DNA from: Thermoplasmata archaeon
Lineage (GTDB): Archaea > Thermoplasmatota > Thermoplasmata > Lutacidiplasmatales > UBA184
Direction: 5' to 3'
Length of the DNA stretch: 16,575 nt
NCBI GenBank assembly: GCA_013044425.1
Contig: JABEUK010000191.1
Location: 1-16,575 of the forward strand
In this document: positions 1 through 6,810 of the stretch, piece by piece
How the letters are laid out: each line of letters begins with the position of its first letter
Numbering within the stretch: position 1 is the stretch's first letter
Position numbers and translations under genes: made by a program
Notes under the pieces: generated by a model
Seen by the model: only the letters and a program-made list of their open reading frames with translations
Databases searched by the model: none
Told to the model about the DNA's origin: nothing

Positions 1-63
1 ATCGTGACCCGGGTGACCGAACAGGTTATCGTCCGGCCGGGGAGGCGAGGGCGCGGGGCATGA
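1..63 (+). CDS. Possible C-terminal end of an upstream gene (partial)
   Basis: Frame 1 is open from the window edge and ends at a TGA at 61-63, which overlaps the glyS ATG (60-62) as ATGA. About 20 codons are visible, ending in a basic Arg/Gly-rich tail (IVTRVTEQVIVRPGRRGRGA). ATGA overlaps are used repeatedly elsewhere in this window (rrp41/rrp42, rrp42/rpl37ae), so an upstream gene coupled to glyS is plausible. The piece is far too short to name a product, and it could be chance. Confidence 0.4.
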   Translation: MVTRVTEQVIVRPGRRGRGA

Positions 64-1562
64 AGAGCGACGAGCTGTTCGCGCTGTTGCGCCGTCGAGG
101 GGTGCTCTGGCCCTCCGCCGAGATCTACGGTGGAGCCCAGGGACTCTACGACTATGGTCCGCTGGGGACCGCGCTCAAGCGCCGCATCGAGGACACCTGG
201 AGCGCCTGGTTCCTGGGCCTCTCCGAGGACTATCATCTCATCGAGCCGGCCGAGATCCTCCCGGAAGCGGTGGTGCGTGCCTCGGGACACCTCGAGAACT
301 TCACCGATCCCGAAGTGAGCTGCGACTCCTGCCACGCGGTCTTCCGGGCCGACACGCTGCTCGAAACGGTCCGTCCCGAAGGGGTGGACGGCCTCTCCGC
401 CGCCCGGATCGGAACGATCCTAGCGGAGTCCTCGATCTCCTGCCCGAGCTGCGGGAAGCGCACGCTGAGCGTGCCGCGCCCGTTCAACATGATGTTCGGG
501 CTCGACTTTGGTGTCACCGGCGACGAGCGGGTCTACCTCCAGCCGGAGACCGCCCAGGGAAGCTACCTCGCCTTCGCCCGGATGTGGGACGTGGGACGCC
601 ACGCGCTCCCCCTCGGGATCGCCGTCATCGGCAGGGCCTACCGCAACGAGATCGCCCCGCGTCAGGTCCTGTTCCGCATGCGCGCGTTCACGCAAGCGGA
701 GCTCCAGATCTTCTTCGACCCGGCGGCGTTCCCGGTCCCATTCGACTCCGTACGCCAGGAGGAGCTCCCCGTGCTCCGCGTCCCGGCCCGCGAGCGGGGG
801 CAGGAGTCTCCCGAGCGGGTGAGCGCGGAGAAGCTCGTCGAATCGGGATTGCCCGAGTTCTACGTCTATCACATGGTGCAATCCTACCGGTTCTACCGGG
901 ACGTGCTGAAGTATCCGGCCGACGCCATCCGGCTCTTCGAGAAGTCCGACGCCGAGCGAGCGTTCTACAACCGGATCCAGTTCGATGTCGAGGTCCACCT
1001 CGAGAGCCTGGGCGGCTACAAAGAGCTCGGGGCCGTCCATTACCGCGGAGATTACGATCTGACCCGACATGGGCAGGGCTCGGCCAAGGATCTGAGCGTG
1101 ACGGCCAAGGACGGCCATCGAGTGCTCCCCCACGTGCTCGAGCTGACGTTCGGGGTCGACCGGAACCTCTGGGCGCTCGCCGACACTCATCTGGTTCGCG
1201 ACGGGGATCGCTCCGTCTGGAAGCTCCCTCCCTACCTCGCTCCCGTCGCCCTGGGCGTCTTTCCTCTGCTCCGCAAGGAGCACACCGCGTACGCACGCGC
1301 GCTTACGGCCGAGCTCGCGCGCGACGGGATATCGGTCGAGTTCGACGATGCGGGCACAATCGGGAAGCGCTACGCTCGGATGGACGAAGCGGGCACGCCA
1401 TACTGCGTAACGGTCGACGGGGGAACCGTCGCGTCGGAGGGGGCCGAGCGGGGCACCGTGACCGTCCGCCTGCGGGACACGAAGGCCCAGGAGCGCGTCG
1501 CCCGCAACGACCTCGCATCCCGCATCCGGAGCTCCCTTCAACCGCCGCGGCCCTCGGGCTGA
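60..1562 (+). CDS. glyS: Glycyl-tRNA synthetase, archaeal/eukaryotic alpha2 type
   Basis: Class II aminoacyl-tRNA synthetase that charges tRNA-Gly with glycine using ATP in the cytoplasm. The 500 residues show the expected order. The N-terminal core has YDYGPLG at about 30-36 (motif 1 region). Two CxxC pairs, Cys88/Cys91 and Cys128/Cys131, look like the zinc-binding insertion. QPETAQG lies at 161-167, motif 2 at about 191-219 (GRAYRNEIAPRQ then FRMRAFTQAE), and motif 3 at about 360-372 (ELTFGVDRNLW). An HGTP-type anticodon-binding domain spans about 390-490. The length suits the homodimeric family rather than the bacterial alpha2beta2 enzyme. The ATG at 60 overlaps the stop of a possible upstream frame; a purine-rich GGCGAGG lies 9 nt upstream. 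The product assignment is firm; which archaeal subgroup it belongs to cannot be read here. Confidence 0.96.
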   Translation: MKSDELFALLRRRGVLWPSAEIYGGAQGLYDYGPLGTALKRRIEDTWSAWFLGLSEDYHLIEPAEILPEAVVRASGHLENFTDPEVSCDSCHAVFRADTLLETVRPEGVDGLSAARIGTILAESSISCPSCGKRTLSVPRPFNMMFGLDFGVTGDERVYLQPETAQGSYLAFARMWDVGRHALPLGIAVIGRAYRNEIAPRQVLFRMRAFTQAELQIFFDPAAFPVPFDSVRQEELPVLRVPARERGQESPERVSAEKLVESGLPEFYVYHMVQSYRFYRDVLKYPADAIRLFEKSDAERAFYNRIQFDVEVHLESLGGYKELGAVHYRGDYDLTRHGQGSAKDLSVTAKDGHRVLPHVLELTFGVDRNLWALADTHLVRDGDRSVWKLPPYLAPVALGVFPLLRKEHTAYARALTAELARDGISVEFDDAGTIGKRYARMDEAGTPYCVTVDGGTVASEGAERGTVTVRLRDTKAQERVARNDLASRIRSSLQPPRPSG

Positions 1563-1629
1563 GCGCCGGCTCGCTCCGCCGCCTTTCCATCGAAGGTGTG
1601 GGCTTTTCCGCTCGACGCCCGTTCCCCCC

Positions 1630-1635
1630 GGGAGG
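1630..1635 (+). promoter_or_regulatory. Shine-Dalgarno site of the zinc-ribbon membrane protein gene
   Basis: GGGAGG lies 6 nt before the ATG at 1642, a near-ideal ribosome-binding spacing. It supports that start and suggests translation from a leadered message. No TATA box is evident in the 79-bp gap after glyS, so read-through from glyS is likely. Confidence 0.6.
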
Positions 1636-1641
1636 CTCTCG

Positions 1642-2460
1642 ATGAAGATCTGCCTATCCTGCGGTCAGGTCGCGGAGAACACCGATGCGTTCTGCCCGCG
1701 CTGCGGTAAGCCGTTGCCAATCTCTGCCGCGGCATCGCCCGCCCCCGTGTACGTCCTCCAGGTGCCCTCGTCGCCGCCGCCCTCTGCGGACGAGCTGCCG
1801 GCGATGGCCCGGTTCGGCACGGCTTCCCTCCTTGGCATGATCGCGTTCCTGGTCTCTACCGCCTCCGGAGTGATGGCGATCATCTACCTGCGGGGAGCGA
1901 TCCTCATCAACACCACGACCCACACGGTGAAGATCAGCTCGAACGTCATCCCGCTGCTGTGGGTCTCGGCGGGCGTCGAGGCGGTCTCCCTCGCGATCCT
2001 AATCGGGAGCCTCTACCACTACCGGCAGGTGTTCGTCGACCTCCGCGCTCGCGCCTCTACGTTCTCGACCCCCGCGACCCTCTCGGGGCTCGCGATGGCC
2101 GGCGCCGCGCTGCTCATCATAGGCTCGTTCGTCGAGGTACAGTACACCGCCGGGCTCATCGGCTGCCTGAACCAGCCGGGGGTCACCACGGCGAGCTGTG
2201 CCGGCGGAGGGGCGGCCGTCGCCTCCCTCGGGCTCGTTGGGCTCGCCGCGATCGTGTTCTTCATCGGGCTCATCGGGGTCCTCATCGGTGTCTGGCGGAT
2301 CGGCGTCCGCTACCGGACCGAACTTCCCCGGATCGGGTCCGTCCTTTCGATCTTCCCCTACGTCAACTGGATCGGCATGCTCCTGAACTACCTCGGGGCC
2401 GCCGAGATCCGCAGCCGCCTGCAAGGCGCTGGGGCCTCCGGCTCCGGTGGAGCGGGGTAG
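1642..2460 (+). CDS. Zinc-ribbon multi-pass membrane protein (DUF973-like)
   Basis: Integral membrane protein of unknown function, 272 residues. The N-terminus carries a short zinc ribbon (Cys4, Cys7, Cys18, Cys21: CLSC...CPRC), then a Pro/Ala/Ser-rich linker to about residue 55. About five hydrophobic segments follow, at roughly 62-84, 102-124, 145-166, 194-220 and 230-252. The loop between the third and fourth segments has two cysteines (175 and 186) that could form a disulfide if it faces outward. The last segment reads IFPYVNWIGMLLNYLGAAEI. The overall plan resembles archaeal DUF973-type proteins with an added zinc ribbon; that family name is a tentative recognition. The tail is Gly/Ser/Ala-rich. 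It lies 79 bp after glyS on the same strand, but nothing ties it functionally to translation. Confidence 0.8.
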   Translation: MKICLSCGQVAENTDAFCPRCGKPLPISAAASPAPVYVLQVPSSPPPSADELPAMARFGTASLLGMIAFLVSTASGVMAIIYLRGAILINTTTHTVKISSNVIPLLWVSAGVEAVSLAILIGSLYHYRQVFVDLRARASTFSTPATLSGLAMAGAALLIIGSFVEVQYTAGLIGCLNQPGVTTASCAGGGAAVASLGLVGLAAIVFFIGLIGVLIGVWRIGVRYRTELPRIGSVLSIFPYVNWIGMLLNYLGAAEIRSRLQGAGASGSGGAG

Positions 2461-2486
2461 GAACGCGCCCGCGAGTGCTACACAAC

Positions 2487-2496
2487 GGATATATGG
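2487..2496 (+). promoter_or_regulatory. TATA box of the coiled-coil/UPF0200 pair
   Basis: GGATATATGG is centred about 27 bp before the ATG at 2518. In archaea transcription starts about 25 bp downstream of the TATA centre, which would put the RNA start at or within a base or two of the ATG, i.e. a leaderless mRNA. There is no Shine-Dalgarno sequence, in agreement. Confidence 0.6.
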
Positions 2497-2517
2497 CGAA
2501 ATCGGGTCCACCGGTCG

Positions 2518-3093
2518 ATGGCAAGCGGTGGGGCTCCCCCTTCCTCGGGTGATCGGGCCCAGACGGTTGCCACGAGCCGCCAAGCACGCTGGAACTCCCA
2601 GGAGTACGGCGACGAGACCAAGCTCCGGGCGATTTCGGCGAAGCACGCCCGCATCTCCGCTCGCGCGGGCCAGCGGGCCGCCCACTTCAACACGCGCGTC
2701 GACAAGCTGCGTCACCAGGCGGCGACGCTGCGGGAGAAGGCGGCCGAAATCCGCGGGCCGATTCCGAAGCTCCATGCCGACATCGACTCGCTGCGCATCC
2801 AGGTCAAGACCGCGACCTCGGGCGACCCGAGGGCCGCTCACGGAACCGACGTGACGAAGCTGCAGTACCGCGCGCGCAAGCTCGAGCAGAAGGTCGCCAA
2901 CCGCGAGGCCCGTGCTTCCCGGATGGAGGCCCACGCCGCGGCCAAATCCCAGAAGGCGGCCGAGCTCCGGGTCAAGGCCGACAAGTTGACCGAGACCCAG
3001 CGGGCGGCCGGCGCCGAAGCGGCCAGCTACCAGCAACGCGCCGATCAACTTCAACTGTCGAGGCAAGGGACCTCGGGCGACGCGGCCCGCTAA
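2518..3093 (+). CDS. Basic coiled-coil protein of unknown function
   Basis: Not recognised as a named family. The 191 residues are mostly long amphipathic helix rich in Ala, Lys, Arg, Glu and Gln. The pattern is suitable for coiled coil at about 33-100 and 112-178, separated by a short break with Gly/Pro/Asp near 101-111. There are no cysteines, signal peptide or membrane segments. The N-terminal 30 residues are low-complexity Ser/Gly/Ala. The ATG is supported by the TATA box 27 bp upstream (leaderless). The next gene begins only 2 bp after the stop, so the two are very probably one transcript. The helical, basic composition could suit a structural or nucleic-acid/chromatin-associated role, but nothing in the sequence settles this. 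Confidence 0.75.
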   Translation: MASGGAPPSSGDRAQTVATSRQARWNSQEYGDETKLRAISAKHARISARAGQRAAHFNTRVDKLRHQAATLREKAAEIRGPIPKLHADIDSLRIQVKTATSGDPRAAHGTDVTKLQYRARKLEQKVANREARASRMEAHAAAKSQKAAELRVKADKLTETQRAAGAEAASYQQRADQLQLSRQGTSGDAAR

Positions 3094-3095
3094 CC

Positions 3096-3644
3096 ATGAT
3101 CCTGGTCGTGACCGTCGGCATGCCCGGGTCGGGCAAGGACGAGCTGGTGGAGGTCGCGCATTCGGTCGGGCTCGCCACGCTGAAGATGGGGGACCTCGTG
3201 CGCGACGAGACGCGCCGGCGCGGCCTTGCCCTCAACAACGCGAACGTCGGCCGGATCGCGTCCGAGGAGCGCGACAAGCACGGACCCGGAGTGTGGGCCC
3301 AGCGGGCCCTCCCGAAGCTCACCGAGACCCGGATGCTCGTGGACGGCTGCCGGTCGGACGCCGAAGTCACCGTCTTCCGCCACCATTTCGGAGACCTCTT
3401 CGTCCTCGGGATCTACTCCTCGCCCGAGACCCGGTACGACCGTCTGGAGCGGCGCGGGCGCAAGGACGACGGCGCGGACCTGCAGGAATTCTACGACCGG
3501 GACCGTCGCGAGATGAAGTGGGGCATCGGCAACGCCTTCGTCCTGGCGGACGGGATGCTGGTGAACGAGGGATCGCTCGACGAGTTCCGCCGCGCGGCTC
3601 GCGCGACCCTCGAGCATATCCTCCACCGCGAGCGCGACGGCTGA
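3096..3644 (+). CDS. UPF0200 family P-loop NTPase (dephospho-CoA-kinase-like)
   Basis: Small kinase-like NTPase, 182 residues, matching the archaeal UPF0200/COG0237-like pattern. The Walker A loop is GMPGSGKD (8-15). A MGD motif at 31-33 is followed by a charged helix and RRGLALNNANVG (41-52). DGCRS (83-87) stands where the family has DGIRS. RGRKDD (120-125) and RDRREMKWGIG (135-145) resemble the lid region, and ADGMLVNEG (151-159) ends the core. The fold is that of nucleoside or dephospho-CoA kinases, but archaeal dephospho-CoA kinase proper is a different family and the substrate of UPF0200 proteins is not established to my knowledge. The ATG is 2 bp after the coiled-coil gene, implying co-expression. 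It ends 10 bp from the convergent TraB-like gene. Confidence 0.88.
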   Translation: MILVVTVGMPGSGKDELVEVAHSVGLATLKMGDLVRDETRRRGLALNNANVGRIASEERDKHGPGVWAQRALPKLTETRMLVDGCRSDAEVTVFRHHFGDLFVLGIYSSPETRYDRLERRGRKDDGADLQEFYDRDRREMKWGIGNAFVLADGMLVNEGSLDEFRRAARATLEHILHRERDG

Positions 3645-3654
3645 GCGGGCCGGC

Positions 3655-4302
3655 CTAGCGAGGTGGACCGGCCTCGTCCGCGCCCATTCCCCGGGCGACG
3701 AGCGCGAACCGCTCCCGGTCGACGACGACTCCGACCCGTTCGTGCGTCGCCGCAAGCTCGAGGGCCGAGGCCGCGAGGAAGGTGTCGCGTTCGGCAAGGA
3801 ACGCGCGGGACCCGCGTCCGGAGGATAAGGTTCGGTCCCACGCGAGCGCGTACTCGTCCGGTCCGTCGGCGGGCGGTGGAGCGCGGCCGAGCCGATGCTC
3901 GCGCAGCGTTCGCCGCACGAGCTCGATGTAGCCGATGTGCCGCGTGAACATATCCGCCGCTCCGATGTCGGACGCATCGAGCGGCGCCACAGGGATCTTC
4001 CGCGCCTGGGCCCACTCGAGAATCCCGATGTACGCCGGGCTCGGGACCCGAACCTCTCCGTAGCGGGTGAGTCCCGTGACTTCCTGGCGCTCGAGCTGGG
4101 TCAGCGGGACGACCTCTTCGGCATCCGCGCCGGCAAAATACTCGACGAGTCCCTGGAGTTCCTCCTCGGAGAGCCCCACCCCGATCGCCTCCGGCCGGAA
4201 CCGTTCCAGAGCGGCCAGCACGTCCGGGACCTCGGGCGCGTAGCCGCGGACCGCTCCGATCAGCAGGATCTCCGGCCGGCCCGGGATCCCGGTGGCGATC
4301 AC
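3655..4302 (-). CDS. TraB/PrgY-like protein, compact and soluble
   Basis: 215 residues starting at a GTG (4302-4300) that overlaps the upstream regulator's TGA as GTGA. The frame stays open further upstream, but there it only shadows the regulator. The N-terminus EILLIGAVRGYAPEVPDVLAAL (residues 11-32), followed by FRPEAIGVGLSEEEL (35-49), resembles the start of TraB/PrgY/GumN proteins, which usually have G(T/V)AH and a conserved Glu. A C-terminal piece ERDTFLAASAL...VGVVVD (171-195) recalls their closing ERN and hydrophobic-strand motif. The usual His of GTAH and the closing GxxH are not present, so any metal-dependent activity of the family may be lost. No membrane segments are seen. Family assignment is an inference; the gene itself is well supported by its overlap and codon pattern. 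Its role with the regulator is unknown. Confidence 0.65.
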   Translation of the reverse strand: MIATGIPGRPEILLIGAVRGYAPEVPDVLAALERFRPEAIGVGLSEEELQGLVEYFAGADAEEVVPLTQLERQEVTGLTRYGEVRVPSPAYIGILEWAQARKIPVAPLDASDIGAADMFTRHIGYIELVRRTLREHRLGRAPPPADGPDEYALAWDRTLSSGRGSRAFLAERDTFLAASALELAATHERVGVVVDRERFALVARGMGADEAGPPR

Positions 4303-5333
4303 GATCGTTCCCGCTCGGTGATCGCGTCGATCAGGTCGTCGCGGTCGCGGTGACGCTTGAGCTCGGAGACCGAGAGGATGGGCAGGCCCCCGATCGAGTT
4401 GCGGTGGATGGACTCCTCGACCACGAACATGGCATGGGCCTCGGCCACGCGCGCGAGCTGGTGCAGGACTTCGGCTCGGTGGATCGCCAGCCGCAAGCTC
4501 CCGATGGCGGTCAGGATGATCTCGCGTTCGGCGTCGCCGGGCGGCGTGCGCGTGAACGCGTCGAAGGGAGCACGGGTCGTCGGCGCGACCTCCCAACCCA
4601 TGCCGTCGAGCTGGCGGAAGACGCCGTCCCGCAGCGGGTCGCCGGTTCGCGCGCGCGTCGGCTCCGGGGCGTTCGGTTCGCCTCGTCCCTCTTCCCCCGC
4701 GGAGGTCCGTCGCGGCTCGCCCGACCCGACTCGGGCGCCCCGTCGCACCATCGGAACATCGAACACCGCGATCGGCACCGCGATCGGTTCGCCGAAGTAC
4801 TCCTCGATCCGTGCGACCACGCTCATCTCTGCGCCGGACCCATCCTCGTACAGCTGGACGGAGTGGCGTGAGACCCCCGCGATCGCGGCCATCGCCCCGA
4901 GGGACAACGCTCGGGACTCGCGCAGCTCCCGTAGATGGCCCCCATCGATGCGTGCGAACACTCCTCCCGGGCTCGACAGGAGGAAGGGGGCGAGGGCCCT
5001 CTCCACGTACTCCTGCAGCGTTTCCTCCCGGATGATGGGAGCTTCGTAGCGCGTGTAGACGACCCCGGGCTCGAGTTCCGAAGCTCCGGAGGTCTCCCCG
5101 ACCACGATCGCCACGGCCGGGAACAGTCGGCCGAGCTCGAGCAGTCGGGTGGCCTCGTTGCGGTTGAGGGTGTCGATGTTCTTGAGTACCTTGACCAGGA
5201 GGAGCAGCGAGTCCCGCCGGGCGGCCAGGTCGAAGCTAGAGGGGCGGATCCCGTGGGCATCCGAGACGAAGAACCCGGCATGCTCGAGCATCTCCCGGAT
5301 TCGCCGGATCGATCGTTCGCGGGTCCTCTCCAT
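4299..5333 (-). CDS. XRE-type HTH transcriptional regulator (COG1395-like)
   Basis: Predicted archaeal DNA-binding regulator, 344 residues from the ATG at 5333. The N-terminal ~80 residues (EMLEHAGFFVSD, SSFDLAARR, LLLLVKVLKNID, then VAIVVGE) look like the small alpha/beta nuclease-like domain of COG1395 proteins. A helix-turn-helix of XRE type sits at about 133-183 (LRELRESRALSL, then GVSRHSVQLYEDG). A Gly/Arg/Glu-rich linker covers about 198-232, and a second alpha/beta domain about 235-330. An alternative start 48 bp upstream is rejected because the TATA box predicts a transcript starting near 5342, between the two. The TraB-like gene overlaps its end by 4 bp. Palindromes at its own promoter suggest autoregulation, which is inference. 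Confidence 0.85.
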   Translation of the reverse strand: MERTRERSIRRIREMLEHAGFFVSDAHGIRPSSFDLAARRDSLLLLVKVLKNIDTLNRNEATRLLELGRLFPAVAIVVGETSGASELEPGVVYTRYEAPIIREETLQEYVERALAPFLLSSPGGVFARIDGGHLRELRESRALSLGAMAAIAGVSRHSVQLYEDGSGAEMSVVARIEEYFGEPIAVPIAVFDVPMVRRGARVGSGEPRRTSAGEEGRGEPNAPEPTRARTGDPLRDGVFRQLDGMGWEVAPTTRAPFDAFTRTPPGDAEREIILTAIGSLRLAIHRAEVLHQLARVAEAHAMFVVEESIHRNSIGGLPILSVSELKRHRDRDDLIDAITERERS

Positions 5334-5342
5334 CGGCGACTC

Positions 5343-5357
5343 GCTTAAAAAGCTAAG
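5343..5357 (-). promoter_or_regulatory. Small overlapping palindromes between TATA box and start
   Basis: Two short nested palindromes lie between the TATA box and the start codon of the regulator: GCTT-AAA-AAGC (5343-5353) and CTTA...TAAG (5344-5357). This is the position at which an archaeal repressor would block RNA polymerase. The arms are only 4 bp, so chance is a real possibility. Confidence 0.3.
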
Positions 5358-5362
5358 TTCTT

Positions 5363-5371
5363 GTATATAAA
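5363..5371 (-). promoter_or_regulatory. TATA box of the regulator/TraB-like operon
   Basis: On the minus strand this reads TTTATATAC, a strong archaeal TATA element in an otherwise GC-rich region. Its centre is about 34 bp before the ATG at 5333, predicting a transcript with a leader of roughly 8-10 nt. This excludes the upstream ATG at 5381, which lies before the TATA box. Confidence 0.75.
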
Positions 5372-5391
5372 CGAGGCCCACGTGCTTCTAC

Positions 5392-5410
5392 CGGTGGGGT
5401 CTTCCCACCG
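5392..5410. promoter_or_regulatory. 7-bp inverted repeat in the divergent promoter region
   Basis: CGGTGGG (5392-5398) and CCCACCG (5404-5410) form a perfect 7-bp inverted repeat around a 5-base spacer. It lies about 20 bp upstream of the regulator's TATA box and upstream of the divergent membrane-protein gene. It may be an operator for a dimeric regulator. A hairpin terminator is unlikely, as no gene ends here. Confidence 0.4.
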
Positions 5411-5422
5411 CGGGCCGCATTT

Positions 5423-5434
5423 CCGTTGAAACGG
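5423..5434. promoter_or_regulatory. Interrupted palindrome upstream of the membrane-protein gene
   Basis: CCGTT-GA-AACGG is a palindrome with 5-bp arms and a 2-base centre. It sits immediately before CTTTTACG (5439-5446), a weak TATA-like element that would give a start near 5468 for the gene beginning at 5503. Position fits an activator or repressor site; the element is short and unproven. Confidence 0.3.
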
Positions 5435-5502
5435 TCGCCTTTTACGCCACGCCCACGCTCCCATCGGGTCGACCGCGGGGACCGCAGGACGGTGTCGGAG
5501 CG

Positions 5503-5904
5503 ATGAACGGCGTGCTGGTCCTCTGGCTTGGGGTGGTCGCCTTCGCCGCGATCCTCGTCTTCGGCACGGTGGCCCCCAGCCTCTTCCTGCGGCGGCGTAG
5601 ACGACGAGCCTCCGGGCCCTGGATCGCTCTTGCAATCTTTGCTGCCGGCGTCGTGCTCGTCGCCGTCCTCACGGTCGTTCTCGCCGAACGCCTCTCGACC
5701 GTGCTCGCTTCGTTTTGGGTCTGGTCGTTCCCCGTGTTCTTCGTCCTTATCGCGGTGTTCGCGAGCTGGTTCTTCCACAACGCCGGATACCGCACCGACA
5801 CGAAAGCGCTCGGGATCCTGCTGTTCCTTGCGCTCGGTTCCGGCGTCTTCGCCTACTACGTTCAGCCGGTGCCCTGGGACCTCGGCCACGTCGGGATTCC
5901 GTGA
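5503..5904 (+). CDS. Small four-helix integral membrane protein
   Basis: No family recognised. 133 residues with four strongly hydrophobic segments at about 4-28, 39-61, 68-92 and 101-120. A run of six arginines at 30-35 after the first helix, and the positive-inside rule, argue that this loop is cytoplasmic. The rest of the protein has few charges, and the tail is short (QPVPWDLGHVGIP). There is no signal peptidase site and there are no cysteines. It is transcribed divergently from the regulator, sharing a 169-bp intergenic region with palindromes, so it could be a target of that regulator. The metallophosphoesterase follows 75 bp later on the same strand. Confidence 0.75.
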   Translation: MNGVLVLWLGVVAFAAILVFGTVAPSLFLRRRRRRASGPWIALAIFAAGVVLVAVLTVVLAERLSTVLASFWVWSFPVFFVLIAVFASWFFHNAGYRTDTKALGILLFLALGSGVFAYYVQPVPWDLGHVGIP

Positions 5905-5979
5905 CCCGGCCCGCCTTTGCGCGTGCAACCCGCCCCTCGCGCCACGTTTCATGCCCCTCTGCCGTTGCGACTCCTCGCC

Positions 5980-6810
5980 ATGGTCGATCTCCGTCCGGTC
6001 CCGGACGCTCCGGCGCTGCGGTTGGCGAGCGCACGTCGCGCCGCACCGGTCGACCTGATCGTCTCGGACGTCCACCTCGGTCTCGGAGCCACACGCGACC
6101 GGCCGTCCGGACCTCCCGAGGCGACCTCGACCGATATCGCCGACCTCGTGATCGGCTGGGCGAGGACCGCCGGGGCGGACCGAGTCGTCATCGCCGGCGA
6201 TGCCAAGCACCCGATCGTCGGCACGCCTCCATCGTTGCGGCCGGTGGTGTTCGCATTCTTCGGTCGTCTCCTCCAGGAGGACCTGGACGTCGAGCTCGTT
6301 CCGGGGAACCACGACGTCGGCCTGACCCGCTACCTCCCGCGGGAGGTCGTCGTCCACGGTGCGGACGGTGTCGCTCGGGAAGGCGTAGGCATCTTCCATG
6401 GGCACCGCTGGCCCTCGCCGGAAGTGCTCCAGTGCGAGCGGCTCGTTGCGGGCCATCTGCATCCCGGAGTCCGCTTCGCGCCCACACGCCGCGATCCTCT
6501 CGCGAAGCGCCGATGCTGGGTGCGGGTCGAGTTCAGCGATGCCCACCCGCTCCCGGCGCGACGCCGTCGGGATCCGTCGATCGGTGCGCGCGAGCTGATC
6601 GTGCTGCCGGCCCTGAACCCGATCGCAGGAACGGAGGCGCTCAACTGCGACCGCCCCATGCGGGGCCGGACCTTCCTCGTGAAACGGTTCCTCGCGCGGG
6701 GGACCGTGCGCGCCTACCTGCTCGATGGGACGGACGTCGGGCCGCTGCCTATCCCCCGCTCGATCGACCGGCCTTCCCGATCGTCTCGCTTAGCGCGGCG
6801 CCGTCCGTAA
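5980..6810 (+). CDS. ICC-like metallophosphoesterase (COG1407-like)
   Basis: Calcineurin-fold phosphoesterase, 276 residues from the ATG at 5980. All dimetal-site motifs are visible in order: SDVHLG (Asp30, His32), GDAKH (Asp74, His77), GNHD (Asn110, His111), FHGHR (His140, His142) and AGHLHP (His159, His161). The GDxKH and HGHR forms match the COG1407 group, whose members have been linked to nucleic-acid metabolism in some genomes, but the natural substrate is not established here. The C-terminal ~80 residues are basic (ARRRRD, then a final LARRRP). A longer form from a TTG at 5917 is possible, but the added residues show no conservation and the first motif sits normally from the ATG. The 3' end overlaps the convergent gene by 62 bp. 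Confidence 0.88.
   Translation: MVDLRPVPDAPALRLASARRAAPVDLIVSDVHLGLGATRDRPSGPPEATSTDIADLVIGWARTAGADRVVIAGDAKHPIVGTPPSLRPVVFAFFGRLLQEDLDVELVPGNHDVGLTRYLPREVVVHGADGVAREGVGIFHGHRWPSPEVLQCERLVAGHLHPGVRFAPTRRDPLAKRRCWVRVEFSDAHPLPARRRRDPSIGARELIVLPALNPIAGTEALNCDRPMRGRTFLVKRFLARGTVRAYLLDGTDVGPLPIPRSIDRPSRSSRLARRRP

Noticed and set aside
420..1541. 373-codon minus-strand frame opposite glyS
   Set aside because: Antisense shadow of a certain gene; no family motif and no promoter.
1999..3066. 355-codon minus-strand frame opposite the zinc-ribbon membrane and coiled-coil genes
   Set aside because: It spans two plus-strand genes and their promoter, with low-complexity composition; the plus-strand frames have membrane and coiled-coil patterns and proper start signals.
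3645..3657. GGCCGGCC palindrome in the 10-bp gap between the UPF0200 and TraB-like genes as a terminator
   Set aside because: The palindrome has no loop and no T-run follows on either strand; such 8-mers are common in GC-rich DNA.
4303..4596. Upstream extension of the TraB-like frame
   Set aside because: This part lies entirely inside the regulator gene, is low-complexity Arg/Pro, and the GTG at 4302 gives a GTGA overlap just before the first conserved strand.
5917..5979. TTG start adding 21 residues to the metallophosphoesterase
   Set aside because: The extra residues carry no conserved feature, and an ATG at 5980 precedes the first metal-binding motif by a normal distance.
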